Below, one piece after another: positions 29,469-40,556 of a stretch of DNA of 44,213 nt (within the stretch, counting starts at the first letter, position 1; each line of letters begins with the position of its first letter). Source of the stretch: an uncultured Microbacterium sp. Lineage in GTDB: Bacteria; Actinomycetota; Actinomycetes; Actinomycetales; Microbacteriaceae. The position numbers and the translations under genes were made by a program. The stretch is from positions 1 through 44,213 of the forward strand of contig NZ_CAJYPF010000164.1 in NCBI RefSeq assembly GCF_913776565.1, given 5' to 3'. Below the pieces are notes generated by a model, which was given only the letters and a program-made list of their open reading frames with translations, was not told the origin of the DNA and ran no database searches.

Positions 29469-31012
29469 ACGCCGACGCGGAGCGTGGGCAGCCCGAGCGA
29501 GACGGCCCGCGTCGCACCGGCGTCCCCCGCGGGCGTCGGCACACCGCACGACTCCGCCTGCGAGCGGTCCCACGCGTCACCGGCCCGGGTACGGCGGATG
29601 CGAAGCGGCGCGCCGTCGGGAGCGTCGGCCAGCAGGTGGAACGGCGCAGCGTGCGTCACGGTCACCGAGACCACGTCTCCGGGGCGGGGCACGGCCGAGC
29701 CGGCGGGCAGTTCGAAGTGCACGAGGCGGTTGTCTTCGGCGCGACCGGTGAGGCGGTGGGTCTCGGCGTCCTTCTTGCCCTCGCCCGTCGAGACGAGCAC
29801 CTCGAGAGTGCGGCCGAGCTGCTTCTGATTCTCTTCGGCCGAGATGCGGTCCTGAAGGGCGATGAGTCGCTCGAAGCGCTCCTGCACGACCGCCTTGGGA
29901 ACCTGGTCCGCCATGGTGGCCGCGGGTGTGCCCTCGCGGATCGAGTACTGGAACGTGAAGGCGCTCGAGAAGCGCGACGCCTCGACCACGCGCATGGTCT
30001 CGGCGAAGTCCTCCTCGGTCTCTCCGGGGAAGCCGACGATGATGTCGGTCGTGATCGCCGCGTTCGGGATCCGCTCGCGCACCCGGTCGAGGATGCCGAG
30101 GAACTTCTCGCTGCGGTACGAACGGCGCATCGCCTTGAGGATGCGGTCCGAACCCGACTGCAGCGGCATGTGCAGCTGCGGCATGACGGCGGGGGTCTCG
30201 GCCATCGCGGCGATGACGTCGTCGGTGAAGGCGGCCGGGTGGGGGCTCGTGAAGCGGATGCGCTCGAGCCCCTCGATCTCACCCGCGGCGCGCAGCAGCT
30301 TGCCGAAGGCCAGACGGTCGCCGAACTCGACCCCGTAGGAGTTGACGTTCTGGCCGAGGAGCGTGACCTCGATCGCGCCGTCGTCGACCAGCAGGCGGAT
30401 CTCGTTGAGGATGTCGCCGGGACGACGATCCTTCTCTTTGCCGCGCAGGCTCGGAACGATGCAGAACGTGCAGGTGTTGTTGCAGCCGACCGAGATCGAC
30501 ACCCAACCGCTGTGGACCGAATCCCGCTTGGTGGGCAGAGTGGAGGGGAAGATCTCGAGCGACTCGAGGATCTCGAGCTCGGCCTCGCCGTTGTGGCGGG
30601 CGCGCTCGAGCATGCCGGGAAGCGAGCCCATGTTGTGCGTGCCGAAGACGACGTCGACCCACGGCGCCTTCTGCTGAACCGCGTCCTTGTCCATCTGCGC
30701 GAGGCAGCCGCCGACCGCGATCTGCATGCCCTCGTGCGCGTCCTTGCGCGACTTGAGATGGCCGAGCGTGCCGTAGAGCTTGCCGGCGGCGTTGTCGCGC
30801 ACGGCGCAGGTGTTGATCACCACGACGTCGGCCTCGATCCCCGCCTCGGCACGAACGTACCCCGCGCTCTCGAGCGACCCGGACAGTCGCTCCGAGTCGT
30901 GCACGTTCATCTGGCACCCGAAGGTGCGGACTTCGTAGGTGCGGGGTCCCGCATCGCCCTGCGCGGCGGCGGACGGCGCGATCAGTGTGGGGGTGGAAAC
31001 GGGGGTCGTCAT
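29465..31012 (-). CDS. miaB: tRNA-2-methylthio-N6-dimethylallyladenosine synthase
   Basis: Radical-SAM methylthiotransferase acting on i6A37 tRNA; 515 residues. The N-terminal UPF0004 domain holds [23 protein letters not shown] and [10 protein letters not shown] (three Cys for the auxiliary cluster). The radical-SAM motif is CNNTCTFC near residue 180. A TRAM domain follows (about 395-455), then an extension of roughly 60 residues ending at the miaA overlap. ATG at 31012. TAGACT (31028-31023) lies 10 nt upstream, giving a leader of 0-3 nt. Confidence 0.96.
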   Translation of the reverse strand: MTTPVSTPTLIAPSAAAQGDAGPRTYEVRTFGCQMNVHDSERLSGSLESAGYVRAEAGIEADVVVINTCAVRDNAAGKLYGTLGHLKSRKDAHEGMQIAVGGCLAQMDKDAVQQKAPWVDVVFGTHNMGSLPGMLERARHNGEAELEILESLEIFPSTLPTKRDSVHSGWVSISVGCNNTCTFCIVPSLRGKEKDRRPGDILNEIRLLVDDGAIEVTLLGQNVNSYGVEFGDRLAFGKLLRAAGEIEGLERIRFTSPHPAAFTDDVIAAMAETPAVMPQLHMPLQSGSDRILKAMRRSYRSEKFLGILDRVRERIPNAAITTDIIVGFPGETEEDFAETMRVVEASRFSSAFTFQYSIREGTPAATMADQVPKAVVQERFERLIALQDRISAEENQKQLGRTLEVLVSTGEGKKDAETHRLTGRAEDNRLVHFELPAGSAVPRPGDVVSVTVTHAAPFHLLADAPDGAPLRIRRTRAGDAWDRSQAESCGVPTPAGDAGATRAVSLGLPTLRVGV

Positions 31013-31109
31013 GATGGATGCCAGTCTAAACGGCGCCTCCGACACCCGCCTCCGGCCCCGGACCGATGCGGATTCGAGGGGGGCTGGACACCTGCCCGGC
31101 ACACCTCGC

Positions 31110-31115
31110 TATGTT
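31110..31115 (+). promoter_or_regulatory. -10 box for the LuxR-family regulator gene
   Basis: TATGTT, with a start site predicted near 31122. The resulting leader of about 47 nt holds a CCCGTC/GACGGG hairpin (31130-31147) and a G-rich ribosome-binding site of six G followed by AG (31155-31162). No good -35 is seen. Confidence 0.4.
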
Positions 31116-31168
31116 GGAGCTGTGCGCCGCCCGTCGAACCTGACGGGTGACTCCGGGGGGAGCTGTAC

Positions 31169-33781
31169 ATGGGGAACGAACGACCGACGGTGCCGTCGGG
31201 TCATCTGGTGGGGGCGGATCGGGATGCCGTCTCGCTCGCCGAAAGCGCGCGGGCGGGCACGTCGCTGCTGATCGCGGGGCCGCGTGGCTGCGGGCGCAGC
31301 TATCTACTGCGGGCCATCACCGCCGAGCTGCAACGGACCGGGACGCGGACCGCGGTCGTCCGGCCGTGCTCCGCCTTGACGCGGGTGCCCTACGGCGCTC
31401 TCGACGCGGCCGGCGATCCCTGCCTCGACGACGTGCGCGAGCTGACCGGCGACGCCGTCGTCGACGGCGTCATCGTGGTCGACGACGTCGATGCGCTGGA
31501 CACGGCATCCGTGCGGGCGCTGGAGCGTGCCGTGGCCACGCGCCGCACGACGGTGATCTTCGCGATGCGCACCGCCCGACCGCGCGCGATCGACCTCGGC
31601 GACGACGCGAACGAGGTGCGGCGCGCCGTACTGGGGTTGTGGCTGGATGGCATCCTGCGCCGTGTCGACCTGCGCGAGCTGTCGGACGACGACGCCCTCC
31701 GGATGATCGACCTCTTCCCCGACGCGCCGCTCCTCGACAGCGCGACGCGCGCGGCGCTCGCGTGGCGCGCGGACGGGTCGCGCGCCCTGCTGCGTCAGCT
31801 CGTCCTCGAGGCCACCGGCGCCGCCCGTGCCGGTCGCGATCCGCTCAGTCCTCTGCGCGCGATCGCCCGGGACAGCAGACTCGCCGTCGCGCTGGAGCGT
31901 CACGTCGCGGAGATCACGCGCCCGGACCTGGAATGCCTGGCGGGCGTTTTGCGCCTGCCCCACCTCGAGCTCGCGGCCGCGACGCGGCTCTTCAGCGCCG
32001 AGAGCGTGCACGCTCTCCTGGCGAGTGGGCTGCTGCACGCCGACGCGTCGAGCGAGCGTCGTCTGACCGTGAACGACATCGTCGCCCAAGAGGCCCGGCG
32101 CCAGCTGGGCACCGCACACGTCGACGAGCTCATCCGCTCCGCCGGCTCACGGATGCTGGCGGAGGATGACGAATGGTGGAGTCATCCCATCGCCGTCGCC
32201 GTCTCGGAGCGGTGGCACCGCCACGGCGCCGAGTCCGACGAGAACGCCTATCCCCCATCCACCCGGGTGCGCGTGGCACTCGCCGGTGCGCGGGCCGCCA
32301 ACGACCGGGGCGACACCGCGCACGCCGTCGCGCACGCGCTGCGCGGTCTGCGCGCGAAGGAAGACCCCGCACTGCGGCTCGAGGCAGAGCTCGCGGCATC
32401 CGGACCCACCGAGAACGACGGGGACATCGACCTCGGCGCCCGTCGACGCATCGCACGCGCTGCCGCCGAGAGACGCGGCGCGCCCTCGGTCTCGTCGTCG
32501 GCGACCGACGCCGACGCACGCGTCGAGGGGCTGCTCGCCGACGCGCTCCGCGCGGGCGCCCAGCTCGACTGCGCACGGGCGGCCGAGGCCGCTGCGCGCG
32601 CCGCCGCCGAGACCGACGCGTCGCCGGCCGCCCGCCTGCGCGCGACCGTGGCGGCCGGCACCGCCGAGGCCTACCGCGGCCGATGGAAGGTCGCCCAGCA
32701 CTACTACCGCGAGGTGCAGCGGACACTTGATGCACGCCGCCGCGCGGACGGCATCGGCCCCCGGGAGCGGATGGCTGCGGTGATGTCGATGCTCGCGGGA
32801 CACCAGATCGCGGGAGCAGACGGTGCATCCGTGCGCGCGCGTCTCACCGCCGAGGTGGCGATGACGGCCCGTGAGGGCGATGCGGCCGAACTCACGCGCG
32901 CCGGAGCGGCGGGAGCGATCGCCTACGCCGGCGCGGGGCGCCCTGTCGAATCCGCGCGCGAGCTCACCTCCGCGCTCTCGCGTGAGCCCGCGGCCGTCGC
33001 GGCCATGTCGACCGCGATGATCGAGCTCGGCGTCGCCGAGGAGCTCGCCCTCGCGGGACGACTCGACGAGGCGCGAGCGATCATCGCTCATGTCGACGAT
33101 CGCGGTGCCGCCCTCGTTCAACGGAGCAGGTTGTACGTGCAGACCACCGTGCGGGTGGCAGAGGGCAGTCCTGAGGCTGCTCGCGCGACGGCGCGTGCTG
33201 CCGCGGAGCTGACGCGCGGTACCGCCGCGGCCGCGCTGCGCATCCGCGACCTCTCCCGGCTCGCGACCCTCGGCATCGCGTCGACGGACGAGATCGATGA
33301 GCTCGTCCAGCTCGCCGCGACGACGGATCTGCCGATCGCGGCCGAAGCCGTGCGCCGCGCTGTCACTCACCCCCAGGACGACGATGACGCACTCGTGGAC
33401 GAGCTGCGACTGCATGCCCTGTGGTCCGGCGGCGACAGTCTCACCGTCGGCCCGGTCGTGCCGGTCCCGCCCCTTCCCCCGCGGGGCGACACCGCCGACC
33501 GCGGCGAGGAACTCACTGCCCGCGAGCGGGAGATCGCCCTGATGGCGAACGAGGGCCTCACGAACCGCGAGATCGCGACGCGCCTGTTCCTGTCCATTCG
33601 AACCGTCGAGTCGCACGTCTATCAGGCGCGGATGAAGGTGGGCGCCGCAACCCGGCGTGAACTCGGACGCCTCGTCGCGGCCGGTGCCGCCCACCGCGGC
33701 GATGCCACGGTGGGCGCGCGTTCACGCCCCGCCGAGGACGCCATACGTCCGGGCGGGGATGCGCGAGCGCCGAGACCCTGA
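31169..33781 (+). CDS. Large LuxR-family transcriptional regulator with AAA-type ATPase domain
   Basis: 870-residue regulator of the LAL type. The N-terminal ATPase domain (about 1-230) has a Walker-A-like IAGPRGCGRSYLL near residue 36 and Walker B GVIVVDDVDAL near residue 102. The middle (about 330-760) is Ala-rich and helical, TPR-like. The C-terminal LuxR helix-turn-helix is LTAREREIALMANEGLTNRE followed by RTVESHVYQARMKVGA, at about 790-840. The invariant Walker A Lys is replaced by Arg (GPRGCGRS), so ATP hydrolysis may be lost. It is divergent from miaB and convergent with recX. Target genes and signal are unknown. Confidence 0.88.
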   Translation: MGNERPTVPSGHLVGADRDAVSLAESARAGTSLLIAGPRGCGRSYLLRAITAELQRTGTRTAVVRPCSALTRVPYGALDAAGDPCLDDVRELTGDAVVDGVIVVDDVDALDTASVRALERAVATRRTTVIFAMRTARPRAIDLGDDANEVRRAVLGLWLDGILRRVDLRELSDDDALRMIDLFPDAPLLDSATRAALAWRADGSRALLRQLVLEATGAARAGRDPLSPLRAIARDSRLAVALERHVAEITRPDLECLAGVLRLPHLELAAATRLFSAESVHALLASGLLHADASSERRLTVNDIVAQEARRQLGTAHVDELIRSAGSRMLAEDDEWWSHPIAVAVSERWHRHGAESDENAYPPSTRVRVALAGARAANDRGDTAHAVAHALRGLRAKEDPALRLEAELAASGPTENDGDIDLGARRRIARAAAERRGAPSVSSSATDADARVEGLLADALRAGAQLDCARAAEAAARAAAETDASPAARLRATVAAGTAEAYRGRWKVAQHYYREVQRTLDARRRADGIGPRERMAAVMSMLAGHQIAGADGASVRARLTAEVAMTAREGDAAELTRAGAAGAIAYAGAGRPVESARELTSALSREPAAVAAMSTAMIELGVAEELALAGRLDEARAIIAHVDDRGAALVQRSRLYVQTTVRVAEGSPEAARATARAAAELTRGTAAAALRIRDLSRLATLGIASTDEIDELVQLAATTDLPIAAEAVRRAVTHPQDDDDALVDELRLHALWSGGDSLTVGPVVPVPPLPPRGDTADRGEELTAREREIALMANEGLTNREIATRLFLSIRTVESHVYQARMKVGAATRRELGRLVAAGAAHRGDATVGARSRPAEDAIRPGGDARAPRP

Positions 33782-33818
33782 ACAGGGAAACGGGCTCGAG
33801 CGGCCGCTCTGCGCGAGC

Positions 33819-34642
33819 TCAGTCGTCCGGCGTGAAGCGGACGCCCGAGGTGGGCCGCGCGTACGAGCGCCCGATGCCCGCCTCGCCGAGCGCCGTGCGG
33901 GCGGCCGTAAGCGCCACCGACGAGGGATACCCACGGCGAGCGAGCTGACCGGAGAGTCGACGGAGAGCGGCGTCGTACTCGACGCCCTCCACGCCTCGGA
34001 CCTTCGACCGGGCGAACTCCAACGCGCGTTCCGCGTCGTCGTCGGGCAGCGCCTCGAGAGCCGCCTCGGCCACGTCGCGGGGAATACCCCTCTTGCGCAG
34101 CGTCTCGGCGACGACACGTCGGCCCTCTTTGCGTTTGTCCATCGCCGACATCACGAGCTGCTCGGCGAAAGTGACGTCGTCGAGGTAACCCAGGTCGACG
34201 AATCGATCGACAAGTTCTTCGCAGATGATCTCGTCGACACCCTCGACCCCGCGCAGCACCGTGCGCGCCTCGCTGAGCGACAGCGACCGCGACCGCAGCT
34301 TGCGCAGCAGAACCGCCTCAGCGCTCTCTCGTACCTGCTCGACCGACGGCTCTGCGCTCACCAGCTCGTCTTCGGAGGAGCGGAACCCCTTATGTGGGGA
34401 GGACGCAGGCTCGACCGGCGCCAGCGGGCGGGTTCGTCGGCCGGACGCCACCGGAGGGTGCCAGTCGTCCGCGTCCGAATGATCGACGGAAGCCCTGGCC
34501 CGCGCGCCGCCGTCGCCGCGTGGCACCGCCACCGTCGGCCGTACGGAGCGATCGCCGAAAAGCGGGATCACGGGAGCGAGGCCGTCGGGACCGTCACCCG
34601 GCGTGGCGCCGGAGTGACGATCCCGACCGTCTGGTGCCGTCA

Positions 34643-34643
<1 letters not shown>
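33819..34643 (-). CDS. recX: Regulatory protein RecX
   Basis: Binds RecA filaments and limits recombinase activity; 274 residues. A poorly conserved N-terminal extension of about 105 residues precedes three-helix RecX repeats: SLSLSEARTVLRGVEGVDEI, GYLDDVTFAEQLVMSAM, RRVVAETLRKRGIPRDVAEAA. The ATG at 34643 overlaps the recA stop by one base (TGATG), so it is co-translated with recA and co-regulated by LexA. A start nearer the conserved domain cannot be excluded. Confidence 0.93.
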
Positions 34644-35698
<1,055 letters not shown>

Positions 35699-35896
35699 GA
35701 CGTCTTCTTTCTGCTCGCGTTCCGGTCGCCTATAGGCTGTCGCGGTCCCACCGACGGTGGGGGTGCCCGACAAGGCGTTCAGAGTGTCGTTCGACGTTCC
35801 CCACGTTAGGGAGGACCTCCGACATTGGGTTCGAAAGCTCCCCCGGATGGGGATGGATGCCACGAACACTCCGCTGGGAAGGACACTACGCCCGAA
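35699..35896 (-). promoter_or_regulatory. Long recA leader / promoter region
   Basis: No gene is seen here. On the minus strand TAGTGT near 35878 is a -10 candidate 18 nt from TCGAAC, which is part of the LexA box and would serve as -35. The transcript would carry a leader of about 170-180 nt that includes a CCCACCG/CGGTGGG palindrome (35751-35765). Confidence 0.4.
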
Positions 35897-35912
35897 TCGA
35901 ACGAAGGTTCGA
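35897..35912. promoter_or_regulatory. Perfect LexA (SOS) box of recA
   Basis: TCGAACGAAGGTTCGA matches the actinobacterial/Bacillus-type SOS consensus TCGAAC-N4-GTTCGA at every defined position. It lies between recA and the DUF3046 gene, oriented for control of recA-recX. Confidence 0.92.
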
Positions 35913-35964
35913 CGACACGCCGAGAAGATCTCCGCGACTACCGAAAGACGCGACGCCGACGCGC

Positions 35965-36189
35965 TCAGGAGCGACGCGGCTCCAGTCGGCCGACGCCGTA
36001 GCGCCTGTTCTCCGGAACGTCGGTCTCCGCGCACAGCGCGAGCCACACGTCGCGCGGAGCGACACCCGCCGCCAGGGCGTCGACGCTCGTCCGCCCACCC
36101 ACGGCGGACAGAACGAGATCGGTCAACAGGGAACCTCCGCGCGCGCCGAACTCGTCGGCGACAGCGCGATCGAACTCGCTTCGACGCAC
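35965..36189 (-). CDS. DUF3046 domain protein
   Basis: Small protein of 74 residues starting at GTG 36189: (M)[18 protein letters not shown], then [20 protein letters not shown] and [15 protein letters not shown]. This matches the DUF3046 family that sits beside recA in actinobacteria (Rv2738c in mycobacteria). Its function is unknown. It begins 10 nt after the clgR stop and is probably on the same transcript. The frame is open further upstream, but that part is the shadow of clgR. Confidence 0.85.
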   Translation of the reverse strand: MRRSEFDRAVADEFGARGGSLLTDLVLSAVGGRTSVDALAAGVAPRDVWLALCAETDVPENRRYGVGRLEPRRS

Positions 36190-36199
36190 GAGGCGGGAC

Positions 36200-36508
36200 T
36201 CAGCGGAGCGAGAGTTCGGGTTCGACGGCCGCGACGAGCTCGTCGGGGACCACATCGGGGAAGGTCTGCAGCCCCTCGAGAACCGAGAGACGGTCACCGA
36301 CCTGACGCATGATGGTCGAGATGGGCACGTCGAGCGCCTCGGCGACAGAGGCGAGGATCTCGCTGGATGCTTCTTTCTGACCGCGCTCGACCTCGCTGAG
36401 GTAGCCCAGGGCGACACTCGCGCGGCTCGCGACCTGGCGGAGGGTGCGACCCTTCTGCTGGCGGAGGTCACGCAGGACTTCTCCGATCTCTTGACGAACC
36501 AGGATCAT
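36200..36508 (-). CDS. clgR: XRE-family regulator ClgR
   Basis: Helix-turn-helix activator of clp protease and heat/envelope-stress genes in actinobacteria; 102 residues. The HTH spans about residues 8-62: LRDLRQQKGRTLRQVASRAS and ALGYLSEVERGQKEASSE, the signature arrangement of ClgR. The strong ribosome-binding site GAGGAGG precedes the ATG at 36508. ClgR in related species is itself degraded by Clp and autoregulated; here an imperfectly understood 14-nt palindrome lies upstream (36539-36552). Confidence 0.92.
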   Translation of the reverse strand: MILVRQEIGEVLRDLRQQKGRTLRQVASRASVALGYLSEVERGQKEASSEILASVAEALDVPISTIMRQVGDRLSVLEGLQTFPDVVPDELVAAVEPELSLR

Positions 36509-36538
36509 TTGGGGCCCTCCTCACTGCTGATTCCGTCG

Positions 36539-36581
36539 TGTCCGGTTGGACAACTGTGAAACACCGTCTGTGGTCACCCTA
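36539..36581 (-). promoter_or_regulatory. clgR promoter region with small palindrome
   Basis: TAGGGT (36581-36576) is a -10 candidate, placing the start near 36569. TGTCC-GGTT-GGACA (36539-36552) lies in the resulting leader of about 60 nt and may be an operator or a hairpin. Confidence 0.35.
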
Positions 36582-36640
36582 ATGCCGCGCGCTGAGCACC
36601 GGATGGGAATCGCACAACGAAACCGGGATCTGCCATCATT

Positions 36641-36679
36641 TGTTCCCCCCTTCGGGTTGGAACACTTCGGCGTCGAAGT
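36641..36679. terminator. Tandem hairpins after the CinA-family gene
   Basis: On the minus strand ACTTCG/CGAAGT with a 4-nt loop (36679-36664) begins 2 nt after the stop at 36681. It is followed by TGTTCC/GGAACA (36664-36641) with an inner CCC-GAA-GGG. Together they probably end the ftsK-pgsA-cinA transcript before clgR. Confidence 0.6.
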
Positions 36680-36680
36680 A

Positions 36681-37208
36681 TCACAGCGCCGCGAGAGCCC
36701 GCCGGATCGCGAGATGGGCGGTCTCTCGCCGGATCCGCTCCCTGTCGCCGGCGATCACGAGGGAGTCCACTCGTGTGCCCAGAGGAGTGGAGACGGCGAT
36801 GTGCACCGTCCCCACGGGTTGACCGTCCTGCTCGTCGGGACCGGCGACGCCGGTCGTGGCGATGCCGACATCAGCGGAGACGCCGTCGCGGCCGAGGACG
36901 TCGCGCACTCCCCTCGCCATCTGACGCGCCACGCGAGGATTCACCGCGCCGTGAGCGTCGAGAAGCGCCTGATCGACGCCGAGCACCCCGTGCTTGAGGT
37001 CGGTCGCGTAGGCGACCACGCCCCCGCGGACCGTGCGCGAGGCGCCCGGCACATCGACGAGGGACGACACGACGAGACCGCCGGTGAGCGACTCGGCCAC
37101 GGCGACCGTCCAGCCCAGCTCGACGAGCCGATCCAGGAGCAGTGCCGCGCTCTCGCGCGGGGTGCGCACCAGCGTCTCGTCCAGGTCCTCGGGGATGCCG
37201 TCGATCAC
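36681..37208 (-). CDS. CinA C-terminal domain protein (nicotinamide-nucleotide amidase type)
   Basis: 175 residues covering only the CinA C-terminal/PncC domain: LLDRLVELGWTVAVAESLTG, VVAYATDLKHGVLGV and VGIATTGVAGPDEQDGQPVG. Such stand-alone domains deamidate NMN to NaMN; the N-terminal MoaB-like domain of full CinA is absent, as is usual in this group. The GTG start at 37208 overlaps the pgsA stop as GTGA. A link to competence or damage is historical naming only. Confidence 0.9.
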   Translation of the reverse strand: MIDGIPEDLDETLVRTPRESAALLLDRLVELGWTVAVAESLTGGLVVSSLVDVPGASRTVRGGVVAYATDLKHGVLGVDQALLDAHGAVNPRVARQMARGVRDVLGRDGVSADVGIATTGVAGPDEQDGQPVGTVHIAVSTPLGTRVDSLVIAGDRERIRRETAHLAIRRALAAL

Positions 37209-37792
37209 CGAGCGCCTCGGCTCCTGCGCGCCGCACGGACCTCGGTGACGACGTAGTCGATACCGGAGGCGATCGTCAGCATCACCGCGATGGTCATGGT
37301 GACGACCCCCGCCCACCACACACCGGACTGCCAGGCGGGGGCGTCCGAGAGTCCCGCGAAGGGGAGGAGAGCGATCGAGAGGGCGATCGCCTGGAACACC
37401 GTCTTGAGCTTGCCCATCCAGGCCGCGGCGAGGACGTGGTCGCTGACAACGACGAAGCGATACACCGTGATGCCGATCTCTCGGATCAGCACGACGATGG
37501 TGATCCACCACGGCAGCTCGCCGAGGATGGAGAGTCCGACGAATGCGACCCCCGTCAGGGCCTTGTCGGCGATCGGGTCGAGGAGCTTGCCCAGGTCGCT
37601 CACGATCCGGTACCGACGCGCGATGTAGCCGTCGACCCCGTCCGTGGCGATCGCGACGATGAACAGCACCGCAGCGGCCCAGCGCAGCCCGCCGCCGGCG
37701 CCGGCATCGGCGAGGAGCAGCCAGAGGAATACCGGGGCGCAGAGGATGCGCGCGATGGTGATCGCGTTGGGCAGCTGGGGGTGAACGGCCAT
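37205..37792 (-). CDS. pgsA: CDP-diacylglycerol--glycerol-3-phosphate 3-phosphatidyltransferase
   Basis: Integral membrane enzyme for phosphatidylglycerol synthesis; 195 residues with about four to six helices. The CDP-alcohol phosphatidyltransferase motif is TDGVDGYIARRYRIVSDLGK followed by LLDPIADK, with all the expected Asp and Gly positions. ATG at 37792 overlaps the ftsK stop by one base (TGATG). A second in-frame ATG at 37816 would lie inside ftsK and is less likely. Confidence 0.94.
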   Translation of the reverse strand: MAVHPQLPNAITIARILCAPVFLWLLLADAGAGGGLRWAAAVLFIVAIATDGVDGYIARRYRIVSDLGKLLDPIADKALTGVAFVGLSILGELPWWITIVVLIREIGITVYRFVVVSDHVLAAAWMGKLKTVFQAIALSIALLPFAGLSDAPAWQSGVWWAGVVTMTIAVMLTIASGIDYVVTEVRAARRSRGAR

Positions 37793-40506
37793 CAGTCGCG
37801 TCCCGTCAGCTGCCACGCGTCTTCGGAGCCCTCGTCGTCATCCGCGTTCACGACGGGCAGACCGTCGAACTGCGCCTCGATCGGGTCCTCACCGTACCGG
37901 TCGTCGTCCGCCACCTCGGCGGCCGGCGGCGCGTCGTCCCCGCGGAGGCGGGCCATGACGGCCGGCAGCTGCTCGTTGGTGACGAGCACGTCGCGAGCTT
38001 TCGACCCCTCGGAGGGCCCGACAATCTCGCGGGATTCGAGCAGGTCCATCAGGCGGCCCGCCTTGGCGAAGCCGACGCGCAGCTTGCGCTGCAGCATCGA
38101 GGTCGAGCCGAATTGCGTCGAGACGACGAGCTCGGCGGCCGCGAGGAGCAGCTCGAGATCGTCGCCGATGTCGGCGTCGATCTCTTTCTTCTCGGCCGCG
38201 GCCTGGACATCGGAACGGTATTCGGGTCGCGCCTGCTGGGTGACGTGCGCGACGACCTTCTCGATCTCCTGTTCGCTGACCCACGCCCCCTGAACGCGGA
38301 GAGCTTTAGAAGCACCCATCGGGAGGAACAGCCCGTCGCCCTGCCCGATCAGGCGGTCGGCGCCGGGCTGATCGAGGATCACGCGGGAGTCGGTGACGCT
38401 CGTCACGGCGAAGGCGAGGCGCGAGGGCACGTTCGCCTTGATGAGGCCGGTGACCACGTCGACCGACGGGCGCTGCGTCGCCAGGACGAGGTGGATGCCG
38501 CTGGCACGGGCGAGCTGGGTGATGCGCACGATCGAGTCCTCGACGTCGCGCGGCGCGACCATCATGAGGTCGGCGAGCTCGTCGACCACGACGAGGAGGT
38601 ACGGGTAGGGCTTGAGCACCCGCTCGCTGCCGGCGGGCAGCTGGAGCTCCCCCGCGACCACGGCGCGGTTGAAGTCGTCGATGTGACGGAATCCGAACGA
38701 CGCGAGGTCGTCGTAGCGCATGTCCATCTCTTTGACGACCCACTGGAGAGCCTCGGCGGCCTTCTTGGGGTTCGTGATGATGGGGGTGATCAAGTGCGGG
38801 ACGCCCGCGTACGAGGTCAGCTCGACACGCTTGGGGTCGATCAGCACCATGCGGACGTCGGAGGGCTTCGCCCGCATGAGCAGGCTCGTGATCATCGAGT
38901 TGACGAAGCTGGACTTTCCCGAACCGGTCGAACCGGCCACCAGCAGGTGGGGCATCTTCGCGAGATTTGCGACGACGAAGCCGCCGCCTACGTCTTTGCC
39001 CACGCCGATCGTCATGGGGTGGGTCGAGGACGTCGCCGCCTCGGAGCGCAGGATGTCACCCAGCGTCACGATCTCGCGGTCGGCATTGGGGATCTCGACG
39101 CCGATCGCGCTCTTGCCGGGGATCGGCGCGAGGATGCGGACTTCATTGGAGGCCACCGCGTACGCGATGTTGTTGGTGAGCGCGGTGATGCGCTCGACCT
39201 TGACGCCCGGACCGACCTCGATCTCGTACTGCGTCACGGTCGGTCCGCGCGAGAACCCGGTCACGCGCGCATCGACCTTGAACTGCTGCATGACGCTCTC
39301 GATCGCCGCGACGACGGCGTCGTTCGCGGCCGACCGCTCCTTGGGCGGCGTGCCGGCGGCGAGGGCCGTCACCGAGGGCAGCCGGTAGTTCGCGGACGGA
39401 GGCGCCCCGGCGTGGTCGCCGCCGAGCCCCGAGATGCCCGGCAGGTCGTCGGCCTCCTCGGCCGCGACGAGCGGAGAGTCGTCGTGCAGACCGCGGCCGG
39501 CCGCGGCTCCGGCGAGAGCGCGCGCGTCGAACACCTCGGTGAGCGCTTCGGACGCGGGGGCGGGGGGCACGGGCGGGGGCGTGAGCGCGGCGGGCTTGGC
39601 CACCGGCTCGGGCGCCACGACGGGAGAGTCGAATCCGCCCTGGGGCTTCCCGGGCGAGAGCAGCTCGGTGAGGTCATGGGAGCCGAGCGACCCGTCGGAC
39701 TCCTCTTCTCGGCCCGTCTTGTTGCGTCGCCACCACGGCAACGACTTCTCGGGCGCGTCATCGTCGTCGGTCGACAGGACCTTCGTCGCCGGGTCGGGAC
39801 GCTCGACGCGTTCCGCGCCGAACATCCAGGCATAGAGGTCTCCGAGGCGCCGTCCGATGCGATTGGGCGGGGTCTTGGTGAGGATCAGGACGCTCAGCAC
39901 GGCGAGGAGGGACAAAGCGATGTAGGCCCCGATGTCGGTGAGCACCGTCGCGAGCGGCTCGCCGACGATCCAGCCCGAGATCCCGCCGGCCAGGCTGAGC
40001 ACGGGAAGACCTTCGTTGGGCGCGGGCCCGCCGTTCGCGACGTGGCAGAAGCCCGCGACCGTGACGACGAAGAGTCCGAAACCGATGCCCACACGCCCGT
40101 TGTCATGCACGGACGCGGGGTGCCGGAACAACCACCCGGCCAGCAGCAGCAGGAGGACCGGCAGAACGAAGGCGACCCGACCCACCAGGGCGCCGAAGCT
40201 GTAGGCGCTGATGAGGGCCGCGGCATCCGTCCCGATGAAGAACCACTCCACGACCGCACCGAGGACGGCGAGGACGACGAGGAAGAACGGGAAACCGTCG
40301 CGTCGCTGCTCGCGCTCGAGCGTCTCGGGACCGAAGGCCCGGAACATGCCGCCCACCCCGTGAGCGACGGCCATCCACGCCCGGACGGCGACCGGGGGCT
40401 TCTCGGGCTCGTCGACGTAGCGTTTGGGCGCCGGAGCAGAGGCCTTGGATCGCGTCGACCCCTTCGCGGGGGCGCGACCGCCGGACGGTGACGAGGTGCG
40501 GGCCAT
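37792..40506 (-). CDS. ftsK: DNA translocase FtsK
   Basis: Septal DNA pump that clears chromosome ends during division; 904 residues. A basic N-terminus precedes four to five membrane helices (about 65-230), then a Pro/Ala-rich linker (230-430). The RecA-like motor has Walker [15 protein letters not shown] and Walker [14 protein letters not shown]. The gamma winged helix at the end, [20 protein letters not shown], reads polar KOPS-type sequences in known FtsKs. TACCGT ends 6 nt before the ATG at 40506, and GGAGGG sits in the spacer. Confidence 0.96.
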   Translation of the reverse strand: MARTSSPSGGRAPAKGSTRSKASAPAPKRYVDEPEKPPVAVRAWMAVAHGVGGMFRAFGPETLEREQRRDGFPFFLVVLAVLGAVVEWFFIGTDAAALISAYSFGALVGRVAFVLPVLLLLLAGWLFRHPASVHDNGRVGIGFGLFVVTVAGFCHVANGGPAPNEGLPVLSLAGGISGWIVGEPLATVLTDIGAYIALSLLAVLSVLILTKTPPNRIGRRLGDLYAWMFGAERVERPDPATKVLSTDDDDAPEKSLPWWRRNKTGREEESDGSLGSHDLTELLSPGKPQGGFDSPVVAPEPVAKPAALTPPPVPPAPASEALTEVFDARALAGAAAGRGLHDDSPLVAAEEADDLPGISGLGGDHAGAPPSANYRLPSVTALAAGTPPKERSAANDAVVAAIESVMQQFKVDARVTGFSRGPTVTQYEIEVGPGVKVERITALTNNIAYAVASNEVRILAPIPGKSAIGVEIPNADREIVTLGDILRSEAATSSTHPMTIGVGKDVGGGFVVANLAKMPHLLVAGSTGSGKSSFVNSMITSLLMRAKPSDVRMVLIDPKRVELTSYAGVPHLITPIITNPKKAAEALQWVVKEMDMRYDDLASFGFRHIDDFNRAVVAGELQLPAGSERVLKPYPYLLVVVDELADLMMVAPRDVEDSIVRITQLARASGIHLVLATQRPSVDVVTGLIKANVPSRLAFAVTSVTDSRVILDQPGADRLIGQGDGLFLPMGASKALRVQGAWVSEQEIEKVVAHVTQQARPEYRSDVQAAAEKKEIDADIGDDLELLLAAAELVVSTQFGSTSMLQRKLRVGFAKAGRLMDLLESREIVGPSEGSKARDVLVTNEQLPAVMARLRGDDAPPAAEVADDDRYGEDPIEAQFDGLPVVNADDDEGSEDAWQLTGRD

Positions 40507-40512
40507 CCCTCC

Positions 40513-40518
40513 ACGGTA
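40513..40518 (-). promoter_or_regulatory. -10 box for ftsK (leaderless)
   Basis: TACCGT on the minus strand ends 6 nt before the ftsK ATG. Confidence 0.45.
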
Positions 40519-40556
40519 GGCGGGACCGCCGACATTCGCTCGGACCGACGCGGGGT

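Noticed and set aside
35840-35860. tRNA-like GGTTCGAA segment upstream of recA.
   Set aside because: No cloverleaf or acceptor stem could be built around it.
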